Below are positions 57,174-64,000 of a stretch of DNA of 64,000 nt, piece by piece (the stretch's first letter is position 1; the number at the start of each line of letters is the position of its first letter). The notes under the pieces were generated by a model. The model made no database searches. It saw only the letters and a program-made list of their open reading frames with translations, and was not told the origin of the DNA. This DNA is from Stenotrophomonas africana (GTDB lineage: Bacteria; Pseudomonadota; Gammaproteobacteria; Xanthomonadales; Xanthomonadaceae). The position numbers and the translations under genes were made by a program. The stretch lies in contig NZ_JABEME010000004.1 of NCBI RefSeq assembly GCF_013004645.1, positions 310,001 through 374,000 of the forward strand, written 5' to 3'.

Positions 57174-58445
57174 ATGCCGCACGGCCTGCCGCGCAAGATC
57201 CGTATCGCTTTCATCCTGCAGGCAGTGCTGGCCAGCCTGGGCATCCTGCTGGGCGCGTGGCTGGTCTCGCTGGTGATCAAGCACAGCCTGGTCGGCGCCG
57301 CCCTGCGCGAGGAGGCGGCGTACTTCTGGACGCTGCACGAGGCCTCGCCGGTGCAGCCGCCGCCCAACACCCAGAACATCCGCGGCTACCTGCTGGAAAG
57401 CGGGCAGTCGGCCCTGTCGTTGCCGGCCAACCTGCGCAATCTTGAGCCCGGCTTCCACGAGCTGCCCAAGGACGACCAGCTGGTGCTGGTCGATGTGCGC
57501 CCGGCCGGCCGCCTGTACCTGGTGTTCCTGCGCTCGCGCGCGGAGATGCTGGCGTTCTGGTTCGGCATCGTACCGGTGCTGCTGACCCTGCTTGCGGTGT
57601 ATGGCGCCAGCTGGGTCACCTATCGGGCCTCCAAGCGCCTGGTGTCGCCGGTGAACTGGCTGGCGCGGCGCGTCTCACGCTGGGACCCGGGCCACCCGGA
57701 GGCGGCCGACCTGGAGCCGAACAAGCTGCCGGCGGACATGCAGGGCGAGACCCGGCAGCTGGCGGCCGCACTGCATTCGCTGGCCAACCGGGTCAGCGCG
57801 CATGTGGCGCGCGAGCGCAACTTCACCCGCGACGCCAGCCACGAACTGCGCACGCCGCTGACCGTGATTCGCGTTGCCAGCGACATGGCGCTTGGCGATG
57901 ACAGCCTGGAGCCGCGCCTGCGCCGCAGCCTGCAGCGCATCCAGCGCGCCGGCCGTGACATGGAGGCGGTGATCGATGCGTTCCTGATCCTGGCCCGCGA
58001 GGCAGACGTCGAACCGCAGATCGAACTGTTCGACGTCAACGACATCGTCCGCTACGAAGTGGACAACGCCAACGAGTTGCTGGGTACGCGCCCGGTGTCG
58101 GTGCATCTGCACAGCGATGGCCCGGTGCAGCTGCATGCGCCGCCGCGGGTGCTGCAGGTGGTGGTCAGCAATCTGGTGCGCAACGCCTGCAGCTACACCG
58201 ACGAAGGGCGCATCGACGTGCATGTGTACAACGACCGGGTGGTGGTGCGCGATACCGGCATCGGCATGTCCGCCGAGGCACTGTCGCGGGCCTTCGAACC
58301 GTTCTACCGCGCCGAGCCGAGCCGCCCGCAGGGCACCGGCCTGGGCCTGTCGATCGTGCGCCGGCTGTGCGACCGCTTCGGCTGGAAGGTCAGCCTGGCC
58401 AGCGAGCCGGGGCAGGGCACCGAGGCCACGGTGATGTTCCGGTAG
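57174..58445 (+). CDS. Two-component sensor histidine kinase
   Basis: A 423-residue inner-membrane kinase, partner of the regulator just upstream. The membrane segments are at about 11-33 and 127-148 with a periplasmic sensor of some 95 residues between them. A HAMP-like linker leads to the dimerisation domain with the phosphoacceptor His near 223 in SHELRTPLTVIR. The ATPase domain has NLVRNACSYTDEG, DTGIGMS and GTGLGLSIVRR. The signal is unknown. Its stop codon TAG is part of a GTAG preceding repeat sequence. Confidence 0.93.
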   Translation: MPHGLPRKIRIAFILQAVLASLGILLGAWLVSLVIKHSLVGAALREEAAYFWTLHEASPVQPPPNTQNIRGYLLESGQSALSLPANLRNLEPGFHELPKDDQLVLVDVRPAGRLYLVFLRSRAEMLAFWFGIVPVLLTLLAVYGASWVTYRASKRLVSPVNWLARRVSRWDPGHPEAADLEPNKLPADMQGETRQLAAALHSLANRVSAHVARERNFTRDASHELRTPLTVIRVASDMALGDDSLEPRLRRSLQRIQRAGRDMEAVIDAFLILAREADVEPQIELFDVNDIVRYEVDNANELLGTRPVSVHLHSDGPVQLHAPPRVLQVVVSNLVRNACSYTDEGRIDVHVYNDRVVVRDTGIGMSAEALSRAFEPFYRAEPSRPQGTGLGLSIVRRLCDRFGWKVSLASEPGQGTEATVMFR

Positions 58446-58453
58446 AGGGATTT

Positions 58454-58600
58454 TGCCGGGCTGCGCCCGGCACCCGCCGAGGCAACATCAACATCAAAAG
58501 CGGGCATTCCGTGGAATGGCGGGGCGGTGTGGGTTTGCAGGACACGCCGTAAACCCGCCCATGGCGCCAACGGTCCTGCAAACCCACACCGCCCCGCCTT
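58454..58600. repeat. Long repeat element with a 26-bp inverted repeat
   Basis: A hairpin TGCCGGGC...GCCCGGCA (58454-58472) is followed by CAACATCAACATCAAAAGC (58483-58501). Then come two 26-base arms (58518-58543 and 58573-58598) that are exact reverse complements, separated by 29 bases. The first half is shared with the element at 62145. It lies downstream of the kinase gene. Confidence 0.8.
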
Positions 58601-58622
58601 CGACAGATTCCCGCGATCCGCA

Positions 58623-58646
58623 GTAGATCCACGCCATGCGTGGATG
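58623..58646 (+). repeat. Single SMAG unit
   Basis: GTAGATCCACGCCATGCGTG followed by GATG, almost the same as the single unit at 39321. It ends 7 bases before the GDSL hydrolase stop. Confidence 0.75.
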
Positions 58647-58653
58647 GGGTTGC

Positions 58654-59355
58654 TCAGTTGCAGTTGACCTTCGGCGCCAGCGCCCTGGTCCAGATCGCAT
58701 ACCCGGCCGGGGTCATGTGCAGCATGTCCTCGCGGAACAGCGACGCATCCGGCTGGCCGTCGGCACCCAGCATCGGCGTGTAGATGTCGGTGAAACCGGT
58801 GTTGGGCAGCTTGGCCAGGGCGGCCTTGATCAGCGTGTTGGCCTCGTTGATCGCCGGCAGCAGATGCGCACGCGACGGGCTCGGCTTGATCGACAGGTAC
58901 TCGACCTTGGTCTTTGGCAGGTCGCGATGCACGCGCTGCACGAAGGCGGCCACATCGTCGCGCACCTGCACGGCGCTGCGGCCGCTGTTGAGGTCGTTGT
59001 CACCGGCGTAGAAGAACACCTTGCACGGCGCATACGGCACCACGATCTGGCCGGCATACCAGGTGCTGTCGCGCACTTCCGAACCGCCGAAACCGCGGTT
59101 GAACACCGGCTGGCCGGGGAAGTCGGTGGCCAGGCTCTCCCAGAAGCGGATGGAGGAGCTGCCGATGAATTCGATGCCACCGCGCGGCGGCGGGCTGGCC
59201 TGGTCGGCGCTGGCGAAGCGGGCCATATCGCCGGCCCAGGCCACGTTGGAGACCTGCTCGGGCACGCGCGGCGGCTTGGCCGGGCCCAGCGCATGGGCCA
59301 GGGGGGCGGCGGTCAGCAGGCCCAGCATCAGCAGGCAGGTACGGCGACGGGACAT
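58654..59355 (-). CDS. Secreted GDSL/SGNH-family hydrolase
   Basis: A 233-residue exported protein with a signal peptide (about 1-22, ending APLAHALG). SGNH features are FIGSSSIRFW with the Ser near 47, GDNDLNSGRS with the oxyanion Asn, and the acid-base pair in DMLHMTPAGYAIW near the C terminus. Proteins of this group are lipases, esterases or carbohydrate esterases; the substrate is unknown. It stands alone between the kinase and dgkA genes, transcribed on the minus strand. Confidence 0.85.
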   Translation of the reverse strand: MSRRRTCLLMLGLLTAAPLAHALGPAKPPRVPEQVSNVAWAGDMARFASADQASPPPRGGIEFIGSSSIRFWESLATDFPGQPVFNRGFGGSEVRDSTWYAGQIVVPYAPCKVFFYAGDNDLNSGRSAVQVRDDVAAFVQRVHRDLPKTKVEYLSIKPSPSRAHLLPAINEANTLIKAALAKLPNTGFTDIYTPMLGADGQPDASLFREDMLHMTPAGYAIWTRALAPKVNCN

Positions 59356-59569
59356 CAGGCGCTCCAGCAGGGAAGGGGAACGCCATCATAGAAGCTGGGG
59401 CGGGCCGGGGCTTGCCCCTGGCAGTCCATTCACCGGGCCGGTGCGCGGGATGCGGCTGGCGGCCTTGTGGCAAAATGGCGGCCATCTGCCCATCCCTGTG
59501 CACCCATGATTCCCTGCCGTGCGTCTGAGCGGTCGCTGCGCCGCGCCCCTGTTGCTGGATGTTCCACCC

Positions 59570-59965
59570 GTGGCTGATCAGTTCGGCCATCTGCCCCGCG
59601 GCCCGCGCCGCATCTTCCAGGCCGCCCGCTGGTCCTGGCAGGGCCTGCGCGCCGCCTGGCTGCATGAGTCCTCGTTCCGGTTGGAGGTCTACCTGCTGAT
59701 CCTGCTGACTCCGGTCGCGATCTGGCTGGGCCAGACCCCGGTCGAGCGCGCGCTGCTGATCGGTTCGATGCTGCTGGTGCTGGCGATGGAACTGGCCAAC
59801 TCGGCCATCGAGGCGGTGATCGAACGTTACGGCAGCGAGATCCACGAGCTGGCCGGCCGCGCCAAGGACATGGGCTCGGCGGCGGTCTTCGTGCTGATGA
59901 TGAACGTGCTTCTGTGCTGGGCGCTGGTCGTGGTCCCGCACGCAATGGCCGGCAATTACGGCTGA
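59570..59965 (+). CDS. dgkA: Diacylglycerol kinase
   Basis: A small inner-membrane kinase that recycles diacylglycerol to phosphatidic acid. It has 131 residues with three membrane segments (about 37-55, 60-77 and 104-126), and the family motif in MELANSAIEAVIERYG with the catalytic Glu residues. I chose GTG 59570 because it gives the common MADQFGHLPRG start; a GTG at 59519 would add 17 residues. It is followed by the TerC gene after 32 bases, so co-transcription is likely. Confidence 0.93.
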   Translation: MADQFGHLPRGPRRIFQAARWSWQGLRAAWLHESSFRLEVYLLILLTPVAIWLGQTPVERALLIGSMLLVLAMELANSAIEAVIERYGSEIHELAGRAKDMGSAAVFVLMMNVLLCWALVVVPHAMAGNYG

Positions 59966-59997
59966 TCCCCATTCCCCCACTGCCCTGAAGAGTTTCC

Positions 59998-60747
59998 ATG
60001 TCCTTTGAGTTCCTCGCCGACCCCAATGCCTGGGTGACCCTGTTCACGCTCAGCGCGCTGGAAATCGTGCTCGGCATCGACAACCTGGTGTTCATTTCCA
60101 TCGCCGTCAGCAAACTGCCCGAAGAGCGCCGCCCGTTCGCGCGCAAGCTCGGCATCGCGGTGGCCTGCATCACCCGTATTGGCCTGCTGGTGTCGCTGGC
60201 GTATCTGGCACATATGGCGGCCAACCTGTTCACGGTGGCTGGCATGGGCATCTCCATCCGTGACCTGGTGCTGATCGTCGGCGGCCTGTTCCTGATCATC
60301 AAGGGCTGCATGGAGATCAAGGAACTGATCAGCGGTGGCGAGGACGAAGACCCCAGCACCACCAAGGCCTCGGCCGTGTTCGGCTACGTGATCGCGCAGA
60401 TCGCGGTGATCGACATCGTGTTCTCGCTGGACTCGGTGATCACCGCCGTCGGCATCGCCGACCACATCCCGGTGATGGTGGCCGCCATCCTGCTGTCGGT
60501 GCTGGTGATGCTGCTGGCCGCCAACCCGCTGGGCCGCTTCATCGATGCCAACCCGACCGTGAAGATGCTGGCCCTGGCCTTCATCCTGATGATCGGCGCG
60601 GTGCTGATCCTGGACGGCCTGGACGTGCACGTGCCCAAGCCCTACATCTACGCCGCGATGGGCTTCTCGGTGCTGGTCGAGTGGCTGAACCTGCTGATGC
60701 GCCGTCGCGCCCGCGAGCACAACGTGCCGGGTGCCGGTAACTGGTAA
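59998..60747 (+). CDS. TerC-family membrane protein
   Basis: A 249-residue membrane protein of the TerC family, with about seven membrane segments. The paired Asp motifs are LEIVLGIDNLVFISIA (about 21-36) and DIVFSLDSVITAVG (about 140-153). Family members (Alx, YkoY, MeeF/MeeY) export manganese or help metallate exported proteins. No yybP-ykoY riboswitch can fit in the 32-base gap before it, unlike alx. It is followed by a palindromic terminator-like hairpin. Confidence 0.88.
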   Translation: MSFEFLADPNAWVTLFTLSALEIVLGIDNLVFISIAVSKLPEERRPFARKLGIAVACITRIGLLVSLAYLAHMAANLFTVAGMGISIRDLVLIVGGLFLIIKGCMEIKELISGGEDEDPSTTKASAVFGYVIAQIAVIDIVFSLDSVITAVGIADHIPVMVAAILLSVLVMLLAANPLGRFIDANPTVKMLALAFILMIGAVLILDGLDVHVPKPYIYAAMGFSVLVEWLNLLMRRRAREHNVPGAGNW

Positions 60748-60774
60748 CCGCGCCACTGGCGTGTGTGTCCCTCG

Positions 60775-60798
60775 GAACCCCCGGCATGCCGGGGGTTC
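60775..60798 (+). terminator. Perfect 24-bp palindrome after the TerC gene
   Basis: GAACCCCCGGCA followed directly by TGCCGGGGGTTC. It lies 27 bases after the stop and is followed by TGCGTTGTG. It is probably a terminator, though the T-run is poor. Confidence 0.6.
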
Positions 60799-60969
60799 TG
60801 CGTTGTGGGGGCTCGGCTTCACCATGGCGCTGCGTTTTTTGCACTTGTAGCGGGTTTCCGGGCCCCACTTGTGAACCTGGATCAACAGTGTTTTCCCGGG
60901 GCGAGGCTTAATCCGGCGCAGCAAAGCGCGCAGGCTACGCACTCCCGAATCCCGCCCCCAGGACCCCCC

Positions 60970-62130
60970 ATGAATTCCAGAGCCGCCTTGCTGGCGCTTG
61001 CCGTCGGCGCCTTCGCCATCGGAACCACCGAGTTTGCGCCGATGGGCCTGCTGCCGGTCATCGCCGACGGCGTGGGCGTCGGCATTCCCACCGCCGGCAT
61101 GCTGATCACCGCCTATGCCGTCGGCGTGATGCTGGGTGCCCCGGTGATGACCCTGCTGATGGGCCGTTTCGGCAAGCGCACCGCGCTGATGTTGCTGATG
61201 TCGATCTTCGTGGTCGGCAACCTGCTCTCGGCACTGGCCCCGAACTACGGCCTGCTGTTGCTGTCGCGTCTGGTCACCAGCCTCAATCACGGTGCCTTCT
61301 TCGGCATCGGTGCAGTGGTCGCCGCCAGCCTGGTACCGAAGGAAAAGCAGGCTGCCGCCGTGGCCACCATGTTCATGGGCCTGACCATCGCCAACATTGG
61401 TGGTGTGCCGCTGGCAACCTGGGTGGGCCAGCAGCTGGGCTGGCGCCTGTCCTTCGCCGGTACTGCGGTGCTGGGCCTGGTCGCGATCACCGCGCTGGGC
61501 TTCGCGCTGCCGGCGTCCGCGCCGGGACCGCGCCCGGACGTGCGCCGTGAACTGAAGGCGATCCTGCAACCGCAGGTGCTGCTGGCGATGGCCACCACCG
61601 TGCTCGGCGCCGGTGCGATGTTCACCCTCTATACCTACGTCGCACCGGTACTGACCGAGTTGACCGGCGCCTCCAACGCCTTCATCGCGATGTCGCTGGC
61701 CCTGATCGGCATCGGCTTCACCTTCGGCAACGGCATCGGCGGGCGCATGGCTGACTGGTCGCTGGATGGCGCCACGCGCATCCTGCTGGCGGTCCTGGCC
61801 GTACTCATGTTCGTGCTGCCACTGGCCTTCATGAGCCACGCCACTGCGGCGCTGGGCGTGCTGCTGTTCGGCGCAGCGACCTTCGCCATCGTGCCGCCGC
61901 TGCAGATCCGGGTGATGCAGGCGGCCAGCGAGGCGCCGGGCCTGGCGTCGTCGATCAACGTCGGTGCGTTCAACCTGGGCAATGCGGTGGGTGCCGCGCT
62001 GGGTGGTGCGGTGATCAGTTCGGGGCTGGGTTACGCCGCGGTTCCGGTGGCCGGTGGCCTGCTGGCTGCATCGGGCCTGCTGCTGGCGTGGCTGGGGCGT
62101 CCGCGCACTGCGGTGGCTGAAGCCTGCTGA
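60970..62130 (+). CDS. MFS transporter, DHA1 family (AraJ-like)
   Basis: A 386-residue major facilitator with 12 predicted membrane segments. It has the DHA1 start GTTEFAPMGLLPVIADGVGV and the loop-2 motif LLMGRFGKRTALML. It resembles AraJ-type arabinose or drug exporters; the substrate is unknown. I chose ATG 60970 because it gives the direct start MNSRAALLALAVGAFA. It is not related in detail to the other MFS gene at 42999 beyond the DHA1 family. The gene stands alone in its strand block. Confidence 0.88.
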   Translation: MNSRAALLALAVGAFAIGTTEFAPMGLLPVIADGVGVGIPTAGMLITAYAVGVMLGAPVMTLLMGRFGKRTALMLLMSIFVVGNLLSALAPNYGLLLLSRLVTSLNHGAFFGIGAVVAASLVPKEKQAAAVATMFMGLTIANIGGVPLATWVGQQLGWRLSFAGTAVLGLVAITALGFALPASAPGPRPDVRRELKAILQPQVLLAMATTVLGAGAMFTLYTYVAPVLTELTGASNAFIAMSLALIGIGFTFGNGIGGRMADWSLDGATRILLAVLAVLMFVLPLAFMSHATAALGVLLFGAATFAIVPPLQIRVMQAASEAPGLASSINVGAFNLGNAVGAALGGAVISSGLGYAAVPVAGGLLAASGLLLAWLGRPRTAVAEAC

Positions 62131-62144
62131 GGGGGAGGGGTTCC

Positions 62145-62270
62145 GGCAGGGCTTGCAGCCCTGCACCCGCTGCAATCAACGTCAACGTCAAAAGCTGGCT
62201 ATCCGTGGGATGGCGCGACCGAGCCTACATGGACGTATTCACGGCGTCCCCCAGCCAACCCACCCTCCCG
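62145..62270. repeat. Degenerate copy of the long repeat element
   Basis: It starts with a hairpin GCAGGGCTTGCAGCCCTGC and continues with CAACGTCAACGTCAAAAGC (62177-62195), which differs from the 58483 copy only at two positions. It then reads CCGTGGGATGGCGCG. The inverted arms seen at 58518 are not conserved. Confidence 0.65.
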
Positions 62271-62382
62271 GCCAGCCCTGATATCCAGCAAACACAACAC
62301 CGCGGAGGGGGCGGCGCCCGATGGCCGGTCTTTCACCCGAACCGTGGCATGCTCGGCGCCAAGCCCACCCGGAACCTCCGCC

Positions 62383-63003
62383 ATGCGCCTGTTCACCCGT
62401 GTCCTGCCCCTGATGCTGCTGGCCTCCCTGCTGTCCGGCTGCGGCTACAACGCCATCCAGCAGAAGGATGAAGCGGTCAAGGCCAGCTGGTCGGAGGTCA
62501 TCAACCAGTACAAGCGGCGTGCCGACCTGGTGCCCAACCTGGTGCAGACCGTGAAGGGCTTCGCCAGCCAGGAAGAGCGGGTGCTGACCGAAGTCACCAA
62601 CGCTCGTTCGCGTGTCGGCCAGATCAACGTCAATGCCGACGACGAAGCCTCGCTCAAGCAGTTCCAGCAGGCCCAGGGCGAACTGGGCAGCGCGCTGTCG
62701 CGGCTGCTGGTGGTCACCGAGAACTACCCGGAGCTGAAGTCCAACCAGAACTTCCGCGACCTGCAGGCGCAGCTGGAAGGTACCGAGAACCGGGTCACCG
62801 TCGCCCGCGGCCGTTACATCCAGCAGGTGCAGGACTACAACACCTACATCCGCTCGTTCCCGCAGGTGATCACCGCCAAGCTCTTCGGCTACAAGACCAA
62901 GCCGAACTTCACCGTGGAAAACGAAGCGCAGATCTCCAACGCGCCGGCGGTCGATTTCGGCAACACGCCGCAGCAGCAGCCGGCACCGCAGCCGGGGCAC
63001 TGA
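62383..63003 (+). CDS. lemA: LemA family lipoprotein
   Basis: A 206-residue lipoprotein. The signal peptide ends in the lipobox LLSGC (Cys20). The LemA domain is four helical strands, with the conserved YKRRADLVPNLVQTVKGFA near 46-64 and FRDLQAQLEGTENRVTVARG near 125-145. LemA proteins are envelope proteins of unclear role, often paired with TPM-domain proteins as here. The TPM gene follows 3 bases after the stop. ATG 62383 gives the proper signal peptide. Confidence 0.93.
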   Translation: MRLFTRVLPLMLLASLLSGCGYNAIQQKDEAVKASWSEVINQYKRRADLVPNLVQTVKGFASQEERVLTEVTNARSRVGQINVNADDEASLKQFQQAQGELGSALSRLLVVTENYPELKSNQNFRDLQAQLEGTENRVTVARGRYIQQVQDYNTYIRSFPQVITAKLFGYKTKPNFTVENEAQISNAPAVDFGNTPQQQPAPQPGH

Positions 63004-63006
63004 TCG

Positions 63007-63894
63007 ATGCGCCTGGCCACTGCGCTGCTGGCCCTGCTGCTGTGGCTGCCGCTGGCTTCGCATGCACAGCAGCTCGCTCCGATTCCGGCGCTGGATTCGC
63101 CGGTGGTCGATACCACCGGCACGCTGGATGCCACGCAGAAGCAGGCGCTGGTGCAGCAGGCGATTGAGCTGCAGCAGCGCAAGGGCAGCCAGCTGCAGGT
63201 GCTGGTGGTGCCCACCACCGAGCCGGAGGACATCGCGCAGTACACCACGCGGGTCTTCGACCAATGGCAGATCGGCCGCAAGGGCGTGGATGACGGCGTG
63301 CTGCTGGTGGTGGCCAAGGATGACCGGCGTGTGCGCATCGAGCCGGGCTACGGACTTGAAGGTGCCATCCCCGATGCCATCGCCAACCGGGTCATCCAGG
63401 AATACCTGGTGCCGCGCTTCCGAAGCGGTGACTACGCCGGTGGTATCACCGACGCGACGGCGGTGCTGGTCAAGCTGATCGACGGCGAAACGCTGCCGGC
63501 ACCGGTCAGCGGCCATCGCGGGCGTGAGCCCAGCGGTGGCGGTGATACCTGGTTCCTGGCGCTGTTCATCGGCGTGTTCGCCGGCAGCATCCTGCGCGGC
63601 GTGTTCTCGCGCGTGCCGCGTCCGCTGCGTGGCCTGCTCGGCGGTGCCGGTGCGGCGCTGGCGGCGTTCCTGTTCACCTCCACGCTGCTGGCCAGTGGCC
63701 TGGCAGGCGTCGTAGGGCTGATCGTGGCCATGCTCTCCGGTCACCCGGGCCGCTTTGCCGGTGGGGGTGGCTGGGGAGGTGGCAGCTGGGGCGGCGGAGG
63801 CGGCTTCGGCGGGGGCGGTGGATTCGGTGGTGGCGGCGGCTGGGGCGGCGGTGGTGGCCGCTCCGGTGGTGGCGGTGCTTCGGGGGGCTGGTGA
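63007..63894 (+). CDS. TPM-domain protein, YgcG-like
   Basis: A 295-residue exported protein with a signal peptide (about 1-21, ending SHAQQ), a TPM (TLP18.3/Psb32/MOLO-1) domain at about 32-155, and two hydrophobic segments (about 180-198 and 213-243). A Gly/Trp-rich tail (about 248-295, repeats of GGGFGGGG) closes it. TPM domains are linked to membrane protein repair in plants; the bacterial role is unclear. It follows lemA and overlaps the next TPM gene by one base, so all three form an operon. Confidence 0.85.
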   Translation: MRLATALLALLLWLPLASHAQQLAPIPALDSPVVDTTGTLDATQKQALVQQAIELQQRKGSQLQVLVVPTTEPEDIAQYTTRVFDQWQIGRKGVDDGVLLVVAKDDRRVRIEPGYGLEGAIPDAIANRVIQEYLVPRFRSGDYAGGITDATAVLVKLIDGETLPAPVSGHRGREPSGGGDTWFLALFIGVFAGSILRGVFSRVPRPLRGLLGGAGAALAAFLFTSTLLASGLAGVVGLIVAMLSGHPGRFAGGGGWGGGSWGGGGGFGGGGGFGGGGGWGGGGGRSGGGGASGGW

Positions 63895-64000
63895 TGATCC
63901 AACGACTGTGTCGCCATGTGTTTTCGCCGTCGGTACGGCGCGCGTTCCCGCCGGCCACGCTGCAGGCGATCACCGAGGCCATCGCAGCCGGTGAGCAGCG
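63894..64000 (+). CDS. TPM-domain protein, N-terminal fragment
   Basis: The beginning of a gene that runs out of the window. ATG 63894 overlaps the stop of the YgcG-like gene by one base. The visible 35 codons (MIQRLCRHVFSPS, then LQAITEAIAAGEQ) look like the start of a second, shorter TPM protein without a signal peptide. The frame is open to the last base. Confidence 0.75.
   Translation, partial: MIQRLCRHVFSPSVRRAFPPATLQAITEAIAAGEQ

Noticed and set aside
63770..63890. DNA tandem repeat
   Set aside because: The GGCGGC-type repetition codes the Gly/Trp-rich tail of the YgcG-like protein and is explained by the protein sequence.

Overview
The window is about 64 kb of GC-rich chromosome from a Xanthomonadaceae gammaproteobacterium, almost certainly Stenotrophomonas (S. 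maltophilia complex). The grounds are the division and cell-wall cluster without murD, the gene neighbourhoods, and many short palindromes tipped with GTAG, which match the SMAG elements described in S. maltophilia. Most of the window is core chromosome. I see no phage, insertion sequence, CRISPR array, tRNA or rRNA.

Region 1 (1-15.7 kb, + strand): the dcw cluster, with murF (partial), mraY, ftsW, murG, murC, ddlB, ftsQ, ftsA and ftsZ. The first eight overlap or abut; ftsZ follows a 161-bp gap. Then come lpxC, a convergent dciA (helicase loader), an M23 LytM peptidase and secA. murD is missing between mraY and ftsW, as expected for xanthomonads that use the MurD2/MurL route.

Region 2 (15.8-35.3 kb): a MutT-ThiE-like fusion, a small secreted protein with a palindrome inside its reading frame, metF, an alpha/beta hydrolase, a LytS/LytR-type two-component pair, an amidohydrolase, small hypothetical genes, ahcY behind a clear S-adenosylhomocysteine riboswitch, an S9 peptidase, ppc, an acyl-CoA thioesterase and metK. 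metF, ahcY and metK supply three steps of the methionine/SAM cycle, all on the minus strand within 18 kb.

Region 3 (35.6-47.7 kb): an OlsF-like two-domain acyltransferase coupled to an LpxH-like phosphoesterase, a DUF457 membrane protein, a methyltransferase, dusB, a small membrane protein, a divergent LysR/MFS pair, a ribokinase-NupC nucleoside salvage operon and an aldo/keto reductase.

Region 4 (47.9-52.2 kb): a haem-uptake locus of a Fur box, hemP, a TonB-dependent haem receptor and two poorly characterised genes.

Region 5 (52.3-64 kb): ybbP-ybbA divergent from tesA, an OmpR-type regulator and its kinase (the kinase has its own promoter inside a perfect inverted repeat), a GDSL hydrolase, dgkA, a TerC-family protein, an MFS exporter, lemA, a YgcG-like TPM protein and the start of another TPM gene.

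The intergenic spaces hold the most unusual material: nine SMAG loci (two supply the stop codon of the neighbouring gene), four copies of a second palindrome family, a long 26-bp inverted repeat, and several candidate operators.
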